The notes beneath the pieces were generated by a model. It searched no databases, had not been told where the DNA came from, and saw only the letters and a list, made by a program, of their open reading frames with translations. This document shows positions 42,419 to 54,448 of a stretch of DNA of 64,000 nucleotides, piece by piece. This stretch comes from Allodiplogaster sudhausi (Eukaryota > Nematoda > Chromadorea > Rhabditida > Diplogasteridae), in NCBI GenBank assembly GCA_945643635.1, contig CALZFC010000113.1, positions 714,001 to 778,000 of the forward strand, written 5' to 3'. The position numbers and the translations under genes were made by a program. Each line of letters starts with the position of its first letter. Position 1 is the stretch's first letter.

Positions 42419-42972
42419 ATGGGATGGAATGTGCCGGTGATGAACCGCGACTCGGAGCAGGTCACGGCCTCCTTCCAGAAGTGGGTGGCCGAGCACCAGA
42501 AGAAGCTCGTGCTGGTCATCGTGTCCATCGCCCTCCTCCTCGACAACATGCTCTACATGGTCATTGTCCCCATCATCCCCAAGTACCTCCGAGATATCCA
42601 TGCTTATGATGTCAACTTCATCGGCTACCACAACGAAACCATCAAACTGCCGAATGGAACCACGCTCATCAAGTCGGTCGGCGGGAAAATTGACTACATC
42701 AACGAGGAAATCGAGCTGGGCTGGCTCTTCGCCTCCAAGGCCCTTCTGCAGATCTTCGTGAATCCACTCTCCGGATTCATCATCGACCGAATCGGATACG
42801 AGGTCCCCATGGTCATCGGACTCGTCGTCATGTTCTCTTCCACCGCCATCTTCGCTCTCGGACAGACTTATGGAGTTCTCTTCTTCGCCAGATCACTACA
42901 GGTTGGGAGAGAGAAAGCACGAGAGAGAGTGAAGAGAGAAAGCACGAGAGAGAGTGGAAAGAGAAAGACAGA

Positions 42973-43026
<54 letters not shown>

Positions 43027-44936
43027 TAGAGAGAGCGAGAACGACAGTAGCAGAATAAGAGAAGGTGAATATTGAAATGTCATGGCATGAGAGAGGAGGA
43101 AGGGGCTGGAGAAGCAGAGAATGCAAAATGTAAAGGCTATGTAACGTCAGAGGATATGAAAGTGAGAAAGTTGGCGGCTTATTTTCCCAAGGCAATACGC
43201 ATTTTCTTATATCCTTATCTTCATGTCTCACGCTCTCTCTCTCTCTTATTCTCTTCTGTCTTTCTTTCTTTCGCGCTTTCTTTATTTCTCTAATTTTTTC
43301 TCTGTTTCTCAATCTCTCTCTTACTCATCCGGCTTTTCTTGCTTTCCTCCTCGGCTTATCAAGTCGCTCCTCACGCGGCTCCCTCGAGATTTCGAGACGA
43401 TTGAGAAAGGAGCGCGCTCTTTTTGCACAATTGGCTTCCTCCATAGAGAAGCTGAAAACAGTGGAGAGAACGATAAATTAAGATGCGATGAGAAAGTGTG
43501 ATAGAGAGAGAGGGAGAGAGAGAGAGAGAGAGAAGGAGAGGAAAAATGGTGGGGAAGAAGAGGGAGATGAGGAGATTGAGAGAAGGAGATAGAGAACGAA
43601 AGAGAGATAGAGCGAGATAGAGTAATTATAGAAGGAACTAACAGAATGCGAATGATTAAGAAAGTGAACGAGCTTAATGAGCATTGGCAAAAATTTGAGA
43701 TATTACAGAGAACAGTCAGAAAGAGACAGAAATTGTGACAGCGAAGGAGAACAGAGAGAGGGGAAGAGAGAGCGAGAAAGTGAGAGAAAGGGAGTGAGGT
43801 GGTGGAGAGATAAGGATAGAGAGTAGTTAGTAGTAAGTGGTCTGCAGGGATTCGGCTCAGCCTTCGCGGACACCTCCGGCCTGGCGATGATCGCGGACCG
43901 TTTCACGGAGGAGGGCGAGCGGTCGGCCGCGCTGGGCATCGCCCTGGCCTTCATCTCTTTTGGCTGCCTGGTTGCGCCGCCCTTCGGCTCGGTTCTCTAC
44001 GCCGTGGCTGGCAAGCCAGTTCCCTTCCTGGTTCTGTCCTTTGTCTGTCTCGCAGATGCCCTTGCCGTGTTCATGGTCATCCAACCCAAAACCTCTGGTC
44101 CCCGAAGGGACGCGGAAGGAGCCCGTCTGCAGGGCACTCCGATGTGGCGGCTCTTTATGGACCCCTTCATCGCGGTCTGCTCGGGTGCTCTGATCATGGC
44201 CAATGTGTCGCTGGCCTTCCTCGAACCCACCATCACGACGTGGATCACGGAGACCATGCCGGGCACGCCCTCGTGGCTCACTGGCATCATCTGGCTGCCC
44301 GCCTTCTTCCCTCATGTCCTTGGAGTCTACGTGACTGTCCGTCTGCTGAAGCGTTATCCCCACCAGACTTGGATGATCGCGTGCGTGGGACTGGCGATGG
44401 AGGGCATCGCGTGTCTGTCAGTGCCTTTCATGAAGTCGATCTCTGCCCTGATCGTGCCCCTTTCCCTTGTCTGCTTCGGCATCGCCCTGATCGACACTTC
44501 CCTCCTTCCCATGCTCGGCTTCTTGGTCGATACTCGCCACGTGTCTGTGTATGGTTCCGTCTATGCCATCGCAGACATCTCGTACTCCTTGGCCTACGCC
44601 TTCGGCCCGATCATCGCCGGCTGGATCGTCTCCGTCCTCGGCTTCCTCGCCCTCAATATCATCATCTTCGTCACGAATGTCGGCTACGCACCCGTTCTCT
44701 TCCTCCTCCGCAAGGTTCACGGATACGAGAACATCGACGAGGCAGGGAAGAAGAAGGACGGAGCGGAGGCTGAGTTGGCATCCCAGTCGAAGCAGTCCAA
44801 TGAATACGGCACGATGGAGGGGGGAGGAGGCGCCGTCCCTCCTCCCGTCCCCTCTCGCGCTGCCCACAACCCCTTCCTCAATGGCCCGCAACCCGAATTC
44901 CCTGCAAGCTATGATCCTCTCAATCCCCAGTGGTAG
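42419..44936 (+). CDS. unc-17: Vesicular acetylcholine transporter (UNC-17/VAChT)
   Basis: Major-facilitator proton antiporter of synaptic vesicles that loads acetylcholine; acts in cholinergic neurons. Two exons, 42419-42901 and 43848-44936, give 523 residues, near the C. elegans length. Marks: N terminus [18 protein letters not shown]1 [20 protein letters not shown] with the aspartate shared by vesicular amine transporters; [13 protein letters not shown]; lumenal loop with two NxT glycosylation sites (HNET, PNGT); [38 protein letters not shown]; the charged TM10 segment [15 protein letters not shown] nearby; [20 protein letters not shown]; and the C terminus [11 protein letters not shown] as in UNC-17. 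An acceptor-like GTTGCAG ends one base before the ATG, so a non-coding leader exon is expected upstream. The single intron (946 bases) is filled with GA-rich repeats on the sense strand. The gene lies 1.6 kb before choline acetyltransferase in the same orientation. Confidence 0.97.
42902..43847 (+). repeat. GA-rich intron of the transporter gene
   Basis: The only VAChT intron contains GA arrays at about 42905-43030 and 43500-43630 plus dispersed purine-rich sequence (43700-43810). Unlike most introns here, the repeat is purine on the sense strand, yet a pyrimidine-poor CTGCAG acceptor still ends the intron. Confidence 0.75.
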
Positions 44937-46403
44937 TGCTTCTTTAATAGCATTTGTTAGTGATCGATATTTATTTTCAGATCTAGGAATATCTTTAGCA
45001 ATATTATGCTTTTCCTGTCTCTCTTCGTCTCACACACGAGATCTCATTCTTTCATGTCTGATCAAAGAATATTTGTTCTATTTAGTGACACACACGGGAA
45101 CTATTACATACTTTTTCATAGATTATTTATTAATAAAATCAAATAAAATTGTCCACCTAATTTATAAATTTCATAGATCTCAGTTCGATCTCATCTTTCT
45201 CTAATCTAGAGACATTTCTGAAGTGATTGCTGCCATTCAAAATGGACCACACTCGTCGTGAAGACTTTCAGATAAAAGGAATGAAAAAAAGATTGCGAAA
45301 TACTCCTCGTTTCACTTGCAGAAAAGAGGGAAATAGTTGAGAATATTAAGGATAAAATTGGAAAGGGATAGAAATGGAGGTCAGGATAAGACAAGAGCCA
45401 GATAAAAAAGGAATATGCAGAAATATGTATATCCCTGAATGTTGAGCAATGGAGATGGAGGACACCGAGATTACTGAAGAGAAGACGAGGCGAAATGGCT
45501 GGTATGAGGTTAGAGCTGCAGACATCCATTCATACAATTCATTTATGTACATACATATTTGTGGTGCCACTGTAACTGGGTTTTTTGGATTTAAAAGAAG
45601 TATAAGGCTGGTCGGTGGTTATCTTTATGAGAGGTTTCTAACTCCACTAATCCTCTCGTTGTGTCCTGGTCTTTCTGAATTCCTTGGGGAAGACACTGCC
45701 ATCTTCCCTTCTTGGCTTCCTCTCCTGTATCACAGAGTCACCCGAAGGAAGACTCAAACGATGATTACGCCTTAGGCTCTTCTGCTAATTAGAATGGCCA
45801 AAGAGACGACTGTCTTCACTGATGGAGAGATACTGCAGAAAGAAAAAATATCTTTCTGGAGACATAAGAGATTGGGAGAGGGAAAGAGGAGGGAGATAGA
45901 AGGGCAGAGAGAGAGAGATGCAGAGAGAAAGAGAAGGGCAGAGAGAGATGCAGAGAGAAAGAGAAGGGCAGAGAGATGCAGAGAGAAAGAGAAGGGCAGA
46001 GAGAGATGCAGAGAGAAAGAGAAGGGCAGAGAGAGGTGCAGAGAGAAAGAGAAGGGCAGAGAGAGATGCAGAGAGAAAGAGAAGGGCAAAGAGAGATGCA
46101 GAGAGAAAGAGAAGGGCAGAGAGAGATGCAGAGAGAAAGAGAAGGACAGAGAGAGATGCAGAGAGAAAGAGAGGGGAAGAGAAAGATGCAGAGACAAAGC
46201 CCCAACAGAAAGAGGGCGAGAATGGAGAGAATCCACCTCATCGAGGCGGTAACTTTCCTCTTCTTCAACGGCCATCTTCTCTCCTCGTGCCACAAGTACA
46301 TTTCTTCCCTTTCCGCTTGACGACAACCCACGTCAAGCAGGACTCCACCCGCTAGGCTAACAAGCGCGACCCGGGCTGTCCTCATGATTACTTTGTTCTA
46401 AGT

Positions 46404-46452
<49 letters not shown>

Positions 46453-46538
46453 GAGAGGGGGGATTGAGAATGGATGAAGAGATGGAGACATTAGAAGAAG
46501 AAGAAGAAGCCCTCAACTGAACCCTTCTGTGTCCGAAG
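44937..46538. other. Spacer between VAChT and ChAT
   Basis: 1.6 kb. AT-rich at 44940-45440; a 108-residue open frame at 45449-45775 has no recognised family; a GA-rich minisatellite fills 45890-46196; a pure GA run lies at 46404-46448. A 3' UTR of VAChT and a splice acceptor for ChAT (CCGAAG before 46539) are expected here. Confidence 0.5.
45890..46196. repeat. Purine minisatellite, 28-30-base unit
   Basis: About nine imperfect copies of a unit built as GATGCAGAGAGAAAGAGAAG plus GGCAGAGA; most are 30 bases long, one or more are 28. In one frame it would encode MQREREGQRE repeats, but unit-length changes break that frame, so coding is unlikely. Confidence 0.9.
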
Positions 46539-47528
46539 ATGGGCTACTTCTTTCGTCGTCTCTTCCCTACGGGAAGGCGATTCTATCCGGTTATCAAGGT
46601 ATGTCCGAAGACCCGGGAATATTAGATCGTTCTGAATAATTAAGTATGAATGGAGTGATCCTTGGAGAACTCAATTGTAGAAATGCCTGCCAAAGGCGCC
46701 CGTGCCCGACTTGGACAAGACTCTCGACAGATTCCTCGAGTATGCATCCGTTGTTGCAGCCGGACAGGGACGGCCCATGCACGACATGCACAAGGTTTGT
46801 GCCAGAACTCTCTCGCTCTCTCTCTCTCCCTCTCCCTTTTGTGTCTGAACTCTCTCTCTCTCTCTCTCCCCACTTTCTCTCTCCCTCCCTTTCTCCCTCC
46901 CTCTCTCCCTCTCTGTTTCTCTCTCTCTCTCTCCATATTTCTCTGATCCTTCTCCCTCCCCTCTGCTTATCCCCGTGCTCTCTCCAGGCTGTGGAATCGT
47001 TCCGCCGCGAGGGAGTGCCCTTGCAGAGGAAATTGCAAGAGTTCGCTGCAAAGAGTACTAATTGGGTTGGTCTTTCTCTCCTAATCAGCAGCTTGTGTTT
47101 CTTTACTCTCTTCCTTTTTTCCATAGCATCTCACAATTGTTAGCTTCTTCTTCTCACTTGATCTTTAATCATCCCTTTTCAATGACTTGAAGGTGAACGA
47201 TTTCTGGTTGCCCGAGATGTATCTCCGAATCCGTCTTCCTCTTCCTATTAATTCCAGTCCTGCTTACGTTTTTCCTCAACAACAATTTGCTTCTGACGAA
47301 GACATGATCAAGTTTGTAACACTCTTTAGACTATTTCTAATAACTAGCGGAAACAAGACATTCATCTCCAGATACACTGCGCTGTTGATTCGAGCGATTT
47401 GCGACTTTCAGGACAAGATTGACAAGTACGTATTTCATCTTTTTTGTCAGAATCATGCTCATTCTCAGTGCTACTAAAGTTGCCGTCGAGAAATATAAAA
47501 ATTCGTTCATGAACAAGGGAAAGAGAGC

Positions 47529-47561
<33 letters not shown>

Positions 47562-47800
47562 AATAATGATTGAGCAGACGGCAGATCGAGCGAGAGTTGT
47601 CGACCGGAGTGGAGAAGCAGCCAATGTGCATGGAGCAGTATGAGAGAATTCTTGGATGCTACCGCCATCCGCGGAGAGGAGAAGACGAGCAGACAACCAG
47701 GAAGGGGAAGGACACTCCTCTCAACGAACACATCGCTGTCTTGGCCAATCGGCAGGTCAGAATCCTTCCCCCCTCTATTTCTCTCTCTCTCTCTTTCTCG

Positions 47801-47848
<48 letters not shown>

Positions 47849-48891
47849 TCCATCTCCAGGTATTCGTGGTGCAGACTCGAGTGACCGGTGAGCTTCTCCC
47901 TGTCTCAGTAGTGATCAGCCAACTCGGGGATGCTCTGCGAATCAGTCGAAATAGACTCGCCAACACCGTGATCCCAGTGGGGGCGGCCAGCCTGGGGGAC
48001 AGGGATGGAGCTGCTGATGTATGGGAGGAACTGTTGCATGGTTAGGTGTGAAATGAACAGAGAGAGAGACAGAGAGTGGGGATAGAATGCGACAGGTAAC
48101 TTCTGTTCCTGAAATTCTATGAAAAGCTTCGATTGAGTGGAAGAAAACGCGAAGAGCCTTGAATGGATGCGCTCTGCTCTCTTCGTTGTCTGCCTCGACT
48201 CTCCCTCGTCCACCCACCATTCCCTCCCTGTCTCTGGAAATGCCAAGGAGGTTAACTTGGTCACAAGGGCTCATCACATCCTTACTGGATACGGTAGCCA
48301 GCGACATGGTCTCAACCGATGGTACGATGCAAGTATTCAGGTCTGTTTATCACTCTTTCTTTCTCTCCTTCATTCTATCTCTATTCAGCTGTTCACTCTG
48401 CATCGCTCTTTTCAATTCCTTCCTCTCTTTATCTCAAGTGATTTCTCTCTTTGAGCTGATCGTTTCCTCTGATGGCACTTCTGGCATCTGCATCGAGCAT
48501 TCTGCAGCCGAGGGAATTGTCATCATCCACATGGTGGAGAGCGCTCTCAGGGCAGTCAGAGACAACTGGAACAAGAGAATTGTTCGTTTTCTCAACACTC
48601 TTTCTACCATCTTCTTACATTATTTTCTCGCAACCTATCTCAAACTCCCTCTCTTTGACTCTCCCTCACTCACTCTATATCTCTCTGTCTCCTCATTCAG
48701 TATAACTCCACTGACCGTGGACTCCGTGCAAAGCCGCTAACCTGGGTCTTAAGTGAGCGAGCTAAGGACTTGCTTCAGTCGCAAATATCAACATTTGATG
48801 AGTAAGTTCGCATATGTATGTATATTCCATTGCATCTCTCAATCGGTTCTACCCATATCCTTTTTGATTTCTCCGAGGGTGTCATCATGAA

Positions 48892-48929
<38 letters not shown>

Positions 48930-50392
48930 TCATTCACTATCTCTCTCTCTTTCATTCACTCACTCTCTCTCTCTCTTTCCTCATTTTTCCAGCTTCAGAT
49001 TGGCATCAGAGCTTGATCTACAAGTGCTAGTCTTCGATGAGTTCGGAAAGGACTCCATCAAGAAATGGCGAGTGAGTCCGGATGGATTCGTGCAGCTCGC
49101 GCTCCAGTTGGCACATTTCAGGTTTCGTCCTTGGGGAGGCAGAGATAGAAATGAAAAGGATGAAATGAGATTCAGATTGCACGGATATCTCGTGTCGACT
49201 TATGAGAGCGCGTCACTGAGGAGATTCGCAGAGGGGAGAGTGGACAACATCAGAGCGAACAGCCAGGAGGCACTCGAATGGGTCACCGCTTCTTCCACTC
49301 CACACATTCCAAGGGTGAGAGGGAAGAGTGGTAGAGAGAGAGAGGATAGGATAGGAGAGTGACACAGAGAGTGAGAGAGATAAAGAGGAAAGAGAGGTAG
49401 AGAGACACATAGAGTGAGAGGGATAGAGAGGGAAGAGAGGTAGAGAAACACAGAGAGTGAGAGAGATCGTGAAGGAAATTTCTTCATGTTCAGGAGAAGC
49501 TTGTTCAACTCTTCCGCCAGGCGGCAGCGAAGCAAGCGTTGATTACCACTGAGGTTCTCTGATCAGGCCATTATGCAAGGGAGGGCCCTCTCTTTCTCAT
49601 CTCTCTCTCTCTCTCTCTATCTCTATCGCTCTCTCTCTCTATCTCTCTCTCGCTCTCACGCATTCTCGCTATGGGCTTGTTTCTCGGTTGCCTTGTGCAG
49701 CCTCTCTGTCACCTTTCCTGGAAATGCCAATGCAATGAAGCGGATGCGAGAATTGATGTGACGGCGAAGGGAGTGTAGACAGTTGTCCCACCACTTGCGG
49801 GCTTTACTTCTTCACATCCACTTTTGATGTTTGCTTTAATCCGTATCTCTTTTCTCTTTCTTCCAGAACATCACGGGACATGGAATCGACAACCATCTCT
49901 GTGCCCTCCAGAGGATCTCCCACGAAGAGGGGGCCGGCCACCAGCCCGCATTCTTCACTCACGAACTCTGGGATGAACTCATGCGATTTCCACTCTCCAC
50001 TAGCCAGGTAACAGTTTCCTAATAACTTCTATCTCTCGCTCACTTTTTCCAGGTAACGACCTCGCCAGAGTTTTCCGATTGCCTTCTCTGCTACGGCGCA
50101 GTTGTCCGCGATGGCTATGGATGTGCCTACAACATTCAGGCAAGCGTCTTGTTCTCTCCATACCCTTTCTCTCGCTCCGTATCCTATCTCTCCCTACCCC
50201 CTCTTTTCCTTTCCATAAGCCTTTTTTCTTGTTCTCTACCAACTCTCTCTACCCCTGCCTACTCTCTCCTTGCAGTCGAATTACATGATCTTCGCCCCTT
50301 CGGCCTTCCGTTCGAACCCGCGAAGTGATGTGCTGGCCTTCAAAGACAGCATACGGGAGTCTTTGAGATATATGAAGCAGATGCTGGAGTAA
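46539..50392 (+). CDS. cha-1: Choline acetyltransferase
   Basis: Makes acetylcholine from choline and acetyl-CoA in cholinergic neurons; member of the carnitine/choline acyltransferase family. Start at 46539 ([20 protein letters not shown]), exon 2 46681-46794 ([20 protein letters not shown]), then [46 protein letters not shown] (near 47620), [10 protein letters not shown] (48180), NRWYDASIQ, the active-site segment [17 protein letters not shown] with the catalytic histidine (near 48500), [62 protein letters not shown] (49866), and a last exon 50276-50392 ending [10 protein letters not shown]. The order and spacing match animal ChAT throughout. The final intron (50140-50275) begins GC. Many introns carry CT tracts directly before the acceptor (46810-46985, 47780-47858, 48897-48990). 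The exon near 47287-47427 may contain an additional small intron. Together with VAChT this is the cholinergic gene locus. Confidence 0.93.
46805..46985 (+). repeat. CT-rich intron array in ChAT
   Basis: Nearly the whole second ChAT intron is CT/CCT repeat, ending CTCTCCAG at the acceptor before 46988. Confidence 0.8.
47778..47852 (+). repeat. CT microsatellite in a ChAT intron
   Basis: CT run of about 75 bases ending in CATCTCCAG, the acceptor for the exon that starts [13 protein letters not shown]. Confidence 0.85.
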
Positions 50393-50685
50393 TGAAAGTA
50401 GCCTGAATTGTCGGTACCAATCAGGTTCATCTCTCGTCTGGCTATCCTCTCCCGATCTAACTTTCATTCAAACGGTGAAGCCCAGTTAGTGCCATGACCA
50501 TTTATTAGCCATTGTCACATTACATTCCATTATTCGAATAATTGCCTTTCAATCGAACAAATAGATGAAGAAATATAGGACGCAGTTCAAAGCTGATTAA
50601 TAAATTACACTTACTCAGTTTGCCAAATGCTTTCATCGCTAACAAAAGCTAGGAACGTGACAATTAGATGTGGAAATGTGGTATA

Positions 50686-53305
50686 TTATGAATATGAAAG
50701 TGACATGAACGAGAGAGGGGAATAAACGACCCAACCATACAAGTCCATCCCTCCATTGGCCCTTTCAGTTGCCATTTCCATTAAAGAAAATGGATACTCG
50801 AAATCGCGAATATCGTTATAATACATAATTTGAACCTGCACAAAGTAAAAAAAAAAACGTTTAGGATCAATTCGATTCATTAGAATGGAAGGAAGGAAGA
50901 GGAGCAAAATAAACATAAACGGAAGGCTGGCCAGCCACTCGAGTCCTCTTCATGTCTTGGTAGCTACTCTTGAGTTGACTCTCCTGTCACATTCCAGGAT
51001 ATAGTTGATTATCTAGAGTAGAAAGAGGATGACGGCTACCTGGAGATGGCTCTGGTTCAGGCGCAGGAGAAGAAGGGCAAGAGAAGGCCACTTCACACTC
51101 ATCATCCTCGTCCTCCCATTCCAGGAGTGCGGGCTCTTCTTCTTCATTGGATGGAGAGGAGGCAAGAGCAACTGACGAGGGCTCATTCTCAATCTGAGCA
51201 TCTCAGAACAGACAGACCTTGAGAGTGTTGGAGACACTCGCGTGGCATCCTCATCACTTCATTGCCACGAGAGAAAAGATCCACGATGATAGGGGAGAAG
51301 TCTTTCAAGTCGCTGCCGGAAGGAGGGGTCTCCTCCCTGCACAACTCACTCTTAGTCATCTTCTCGCTATTGCTCTGACTCATGACAGCCACTCAACAAA
51401 GAAATGGAAATTCAGATCACGAGTGCACTAAATACTTTTAAATAAATAACCGATCAGGATGCGGGTGATAAGAGTGAATGGGGGACTCGTGAAGAGTGAC
51501 GACGTGGAGGGAAGGAAGTGAAGACCAGCGGAAGCCCAGCTCAGAAGAAACCACGCAATCGGGCACAACCAGGATGTAGCTCTGCGCATCTGGACGAGAC
51601 AGCAAGCCCTGCCAGGATATCAGTGAGTGGAGAGAGAGAGAAAAAAAGAAAGAAAGAAAGAAGGGAAGACATAGAGAGAGCGTGAGAGAATAAAATGTGA
51701 CAAACTGCTCGTTTCTTAGTCATAAGATATGCGACGTCTCGAAGTGCTTTGTTGAGGTTGTGTATTTGTTGCTTGAGTGCCAGGTCCGTCTTAATCTGCT
51801 TCTCAGATGCAGTTGCCCTCCCAACGTAGTAGTTGGCATACAAGACTCCAGGACTGGAAGGGTCCTGCAACCTCTCCACTCTCCTAAGCCTGCTGCCAAT
51901 CTCCGCTTACTTCCTCGATGTGTGCTTTTGGGATGGGGACATCGAAGCTTCTCGTGAGTATGAAATCCTTTCCCGTTTGAATCAGGCTTCTCAACGCCTT
52001 CCGAATGGCCCAGAGGGAAATCCAGTACTCCAGATCCATCGACAAACTAAATCCAAATCACATTACCTTACAGTTCACGATCTTTTAACCATATTAATCG
52101 CCAAAGAAATGGTAATCTAATGAATATTTAAAACGCGCACATTTCCACAGCTGGAGTTGTCTTTCCAACTATCGAGAAATAGGAGATGTTCTGGAGAATA
52201 ATTTCGCGTGGCGCTTCTTCGAAATAAACAGTCGCTTCGCCAGTGCCAATGAAATGATGCTTTGCATGCAAGAAACGTCTGAACAACTTCGATTTTAATT
52301 TTTTAAAGTAAAAATTTCAGATGGAACTCGATGCTGCATAACTAGAAAGCGGAATAGAAGAGTAAATAAATGAAGAATGCAACCTTGAGACCCTTGATGC
52401 CGTGCATTGCAGATCAAGAACTGCGATAGGAATAATATTCTCTGCCACAGGAACAGGCTTCTTTGTTTTTTCGTCGATGTCGTAGACAAAGATCTGGAAG
52501 CGAGCGTTTGGCAATTCAAGGGACAACGCAAGGAGACCTTACCAGATTGTCAAGGAAGAGATCGTACTGAGACGGGTCCGTGGTCTTCGACTTCTTCAGC
52601 AGAACGTGAGCACGATGACCTGCATGAGGCTCACCCGAGTATCCATACTCCACCTGAAACCGTCTTGAGTACCGAAGGAAAATATAAGAGCTCATCTGTA
52701 AGAGAGGACTTCGATTTGTCCAGTGTGAAATAAGAAAACTTGCTCCGAATGGTTCTCTGTCGATAAGGATCTTGCACACTAGAATGCGAGAAGTGAGACC
52801 GCAGGATGTGGAAGGCAGTGTGGCATCGACGGCCGTGCTGAGATATACTCCATCGGAGAGCGAGTTGCAGAGGCCGCTCGCAGAGTGTGCGACAGATGCA
52901 ACACCATCCACGATTACTCGTTCGAGCTATAAGAGCGAGAATTAGAAATCAAGTTCAAAATTCGACAATGCTTTTATCCGAGAAATCCAGCATGACTCAT
53001 TGCATTGATAAAACAAGCAATTTCCTACTATTCCGCACTGAAACCAACAACACGGCTGTCGAAGCCGATCTGCATGAAAGCGAACATCGAAGTGGAGTCG
53101 ATTTGAAGCCGCTGGAAACGCCGCGAGACAGTCTCTTCCTGCAGTAAACGAATACAAAGGATTCATCAAACAGTTTGATAAACAAACCATTACAAAGAGA
53201 GACCTGTTTGACGAAGCGAGGGCAGGAGATTTTCTGGATATCCACAATTCCGAAATTATCAAGTTGTTCCTTCTTGGACACCGTCTTCAGAATTTCGGAT
53301 GCCAT
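50686..53305 (-). CDS. TASOR-like (DUF3715, pseudo-PARP) domain protein
   Basis: Minus-strand gene; start MASEILKTVSKKEQLDNFGI at 53305 (exon to 53204), second exon 53138-53048 (EETVSRRFQRLQIDSTSMF), third from about 52928: ERVIVDGVASVAHSASGL, LSDGVYLSTAVDATL, SRILVCKILIDREPFG. Then YSGEPHAGHRAHVLLKKSK, SQYDLFLDNL and IFVYDIDEKTKKPVPVAE with IIPIAVLD. The order (N-terminal strands, GVYLS, a K-L-basic strand, a V.Y..D....PVP segment followed by a buried strand) resembles the DUF3715 pseudo-PARP domain of TASOR, core of the HUSH silencing complex; this is my reading from memory, not a search. Downstream exons include GVLYANYYVGRATASEKQ (51.85 kb), SYILVVPDCVVSSELGFRW (51.55 kb), SGSDLKDFSPIIVDLFSRG (51.3 kb), an acidic piece LLEWEDEDDECEVAF (51.1 kb), and a last exon ending MSLSYS at 50686. 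Several middle junctions are unresolved. A plain unknown gene is the alternative. Confidence 0.55.
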
Positions 53306-53698
53306 CTAAAACACAAATCAAAGAATGGCTGGCATCGCAATACGTTGTTCCAGAAAAAAAAACATTAATAAAGCGGTTGCTATGGAAAAAGCAAACCTGA
53401 AAGACGCTTCAGTTTCAATAAAAGAAATGAAAGATGAGCTGGGGAACCTCATCGTTATCGTTGAGTGGAACGAATACCGCATCTCCAAGAAACCAGCCGA
53501 GTGAGCAGTCCATTGGACGACGCCTGGGCAAGGACTCATTTCATTCTAACAGGAACATTGGAGTTAAAAATTAATGTAATAAAATTAAGCAGGTTCAAAA
53601 ACAAGACAGAGCTAAACAACCCTCTTATTGCAGTTATTTTAGTGCGTATACAGTCATTTGTACCAAATAGTATTTGACAGCATTGGTCTTTTAATTCA
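53306..53698. other. Interval upstream of the TASOR-like gene; small ORF
   Basis: A 59-codon plus-strand frame (53325-53504, MAGIAIRCSRKK... ending EWNEYRISKKPAE) starts 20 bases from the minus-strand gene's start and runs away from it. No family recognised; could be a head-to-head small gene or chance. Confidence 0.25.
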
Positions 53699-53811
53699 AA
53701 TTATATGGTCGTCCCTCCCATATAACCCAGATTACCCCCTCACCAGTGTCCCGTTCAAACTACCATAAGATAAAGAACTTTATCGAATAGGACACGACCT
53801 GGTCCGGTAGA
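53699..53811. repeat. Split direct repeat X, copy 1
   Basis: 113 bases beginning AATTATATGGTCGTCCCTCC and ending TGGTCCGGTAGA; apparently identical to 54447-54559. Confidence 0.9.
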
Positions 53812-53982
53812 GCGCGGTGACAACAAACTTGCAATGCATGGCAGAGCAAAATACAAAAAGCACATGAGCGAGCAGCAATGGGGAGTGGATAGCGGCATGT
53901 GGGAGGAGTTGAGGATGTATGAAGATCCGCGTGGCCTCGCGGCGTTGAGGGGCCTTGTGATAGGGGCCGATGTGAGGAGTGG

Positions 53983-54134
53983 GAGAGAGAGAGAGAGAGA
54001 GAGAGAGAGGGGGAGAGAGAGAGAAGAGGATGAGGGGGAAAAGGGAGAGGTTGGACGTCCAACCCTTAGAAACCTGAAGCCGCCCAATCCTCGAGAAAGA
54101 GAGAGAGAGAGAGAGGGAGAGAGAGAGAGAAGGT
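53983..54134. repeat. GA microsatellite inside the element's short body
   Basis: Two GA/GGA runs (about 53983-54025 and 54097-54134) between X copy 1 and Y copy 1. Confidence 0.8.
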
Positions 54135-54278
54135 AGATGGGAGGAGGGAGAGGGCGTGAGGGGCCGACATGACCGAGCCGGCGATGAACCTCCACGTCGT
54201 AGCCACTCTCTCCACCGCCTCTAATCCCGACACAACCTGGAAAATGAAAACAGTACACTCAGGGTGGGTGGGTGGGAC

Positions 54279-54448
54279 CCAACACTCTACGACCAGCGAT
54301 CGTAGAAATGTCTTCTCCCTCCTCTACAACCCTTTGCTCAACTGCTACCGTACCCGGCCAACTTGCACATCAACATTCAAAACCATCTTCACTACTCCCC
54401 ACACCCTGCCTATTTCACAGTCCACTTGGTGATGATGGTAATCATCAA
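54279..54448. repeat. Split direct repeat Y, copy 1
   Basis: 170 bases beginning CCAACACTCTACGACCAGCG and ending GGTAATCATCAA; differs from 56847-57016 at two positions. Its last two bases are also the first two of X copy 2. Confidence 0.9.

Noticed and set aside
45449..45775. 108-residue open frame between VAChT and ChAT
   Set aside because: No recognised domain, no splice context and unremarkable composition; kept only as part of the spacer description.
45772..46385. Minus-strand frames with SLCISLCPSLS repeats and plus-strand MQREREGQRE repeats
   Set aside because: Frames arise from the GA minisatellite; unit-length changes of two bases break the frame.
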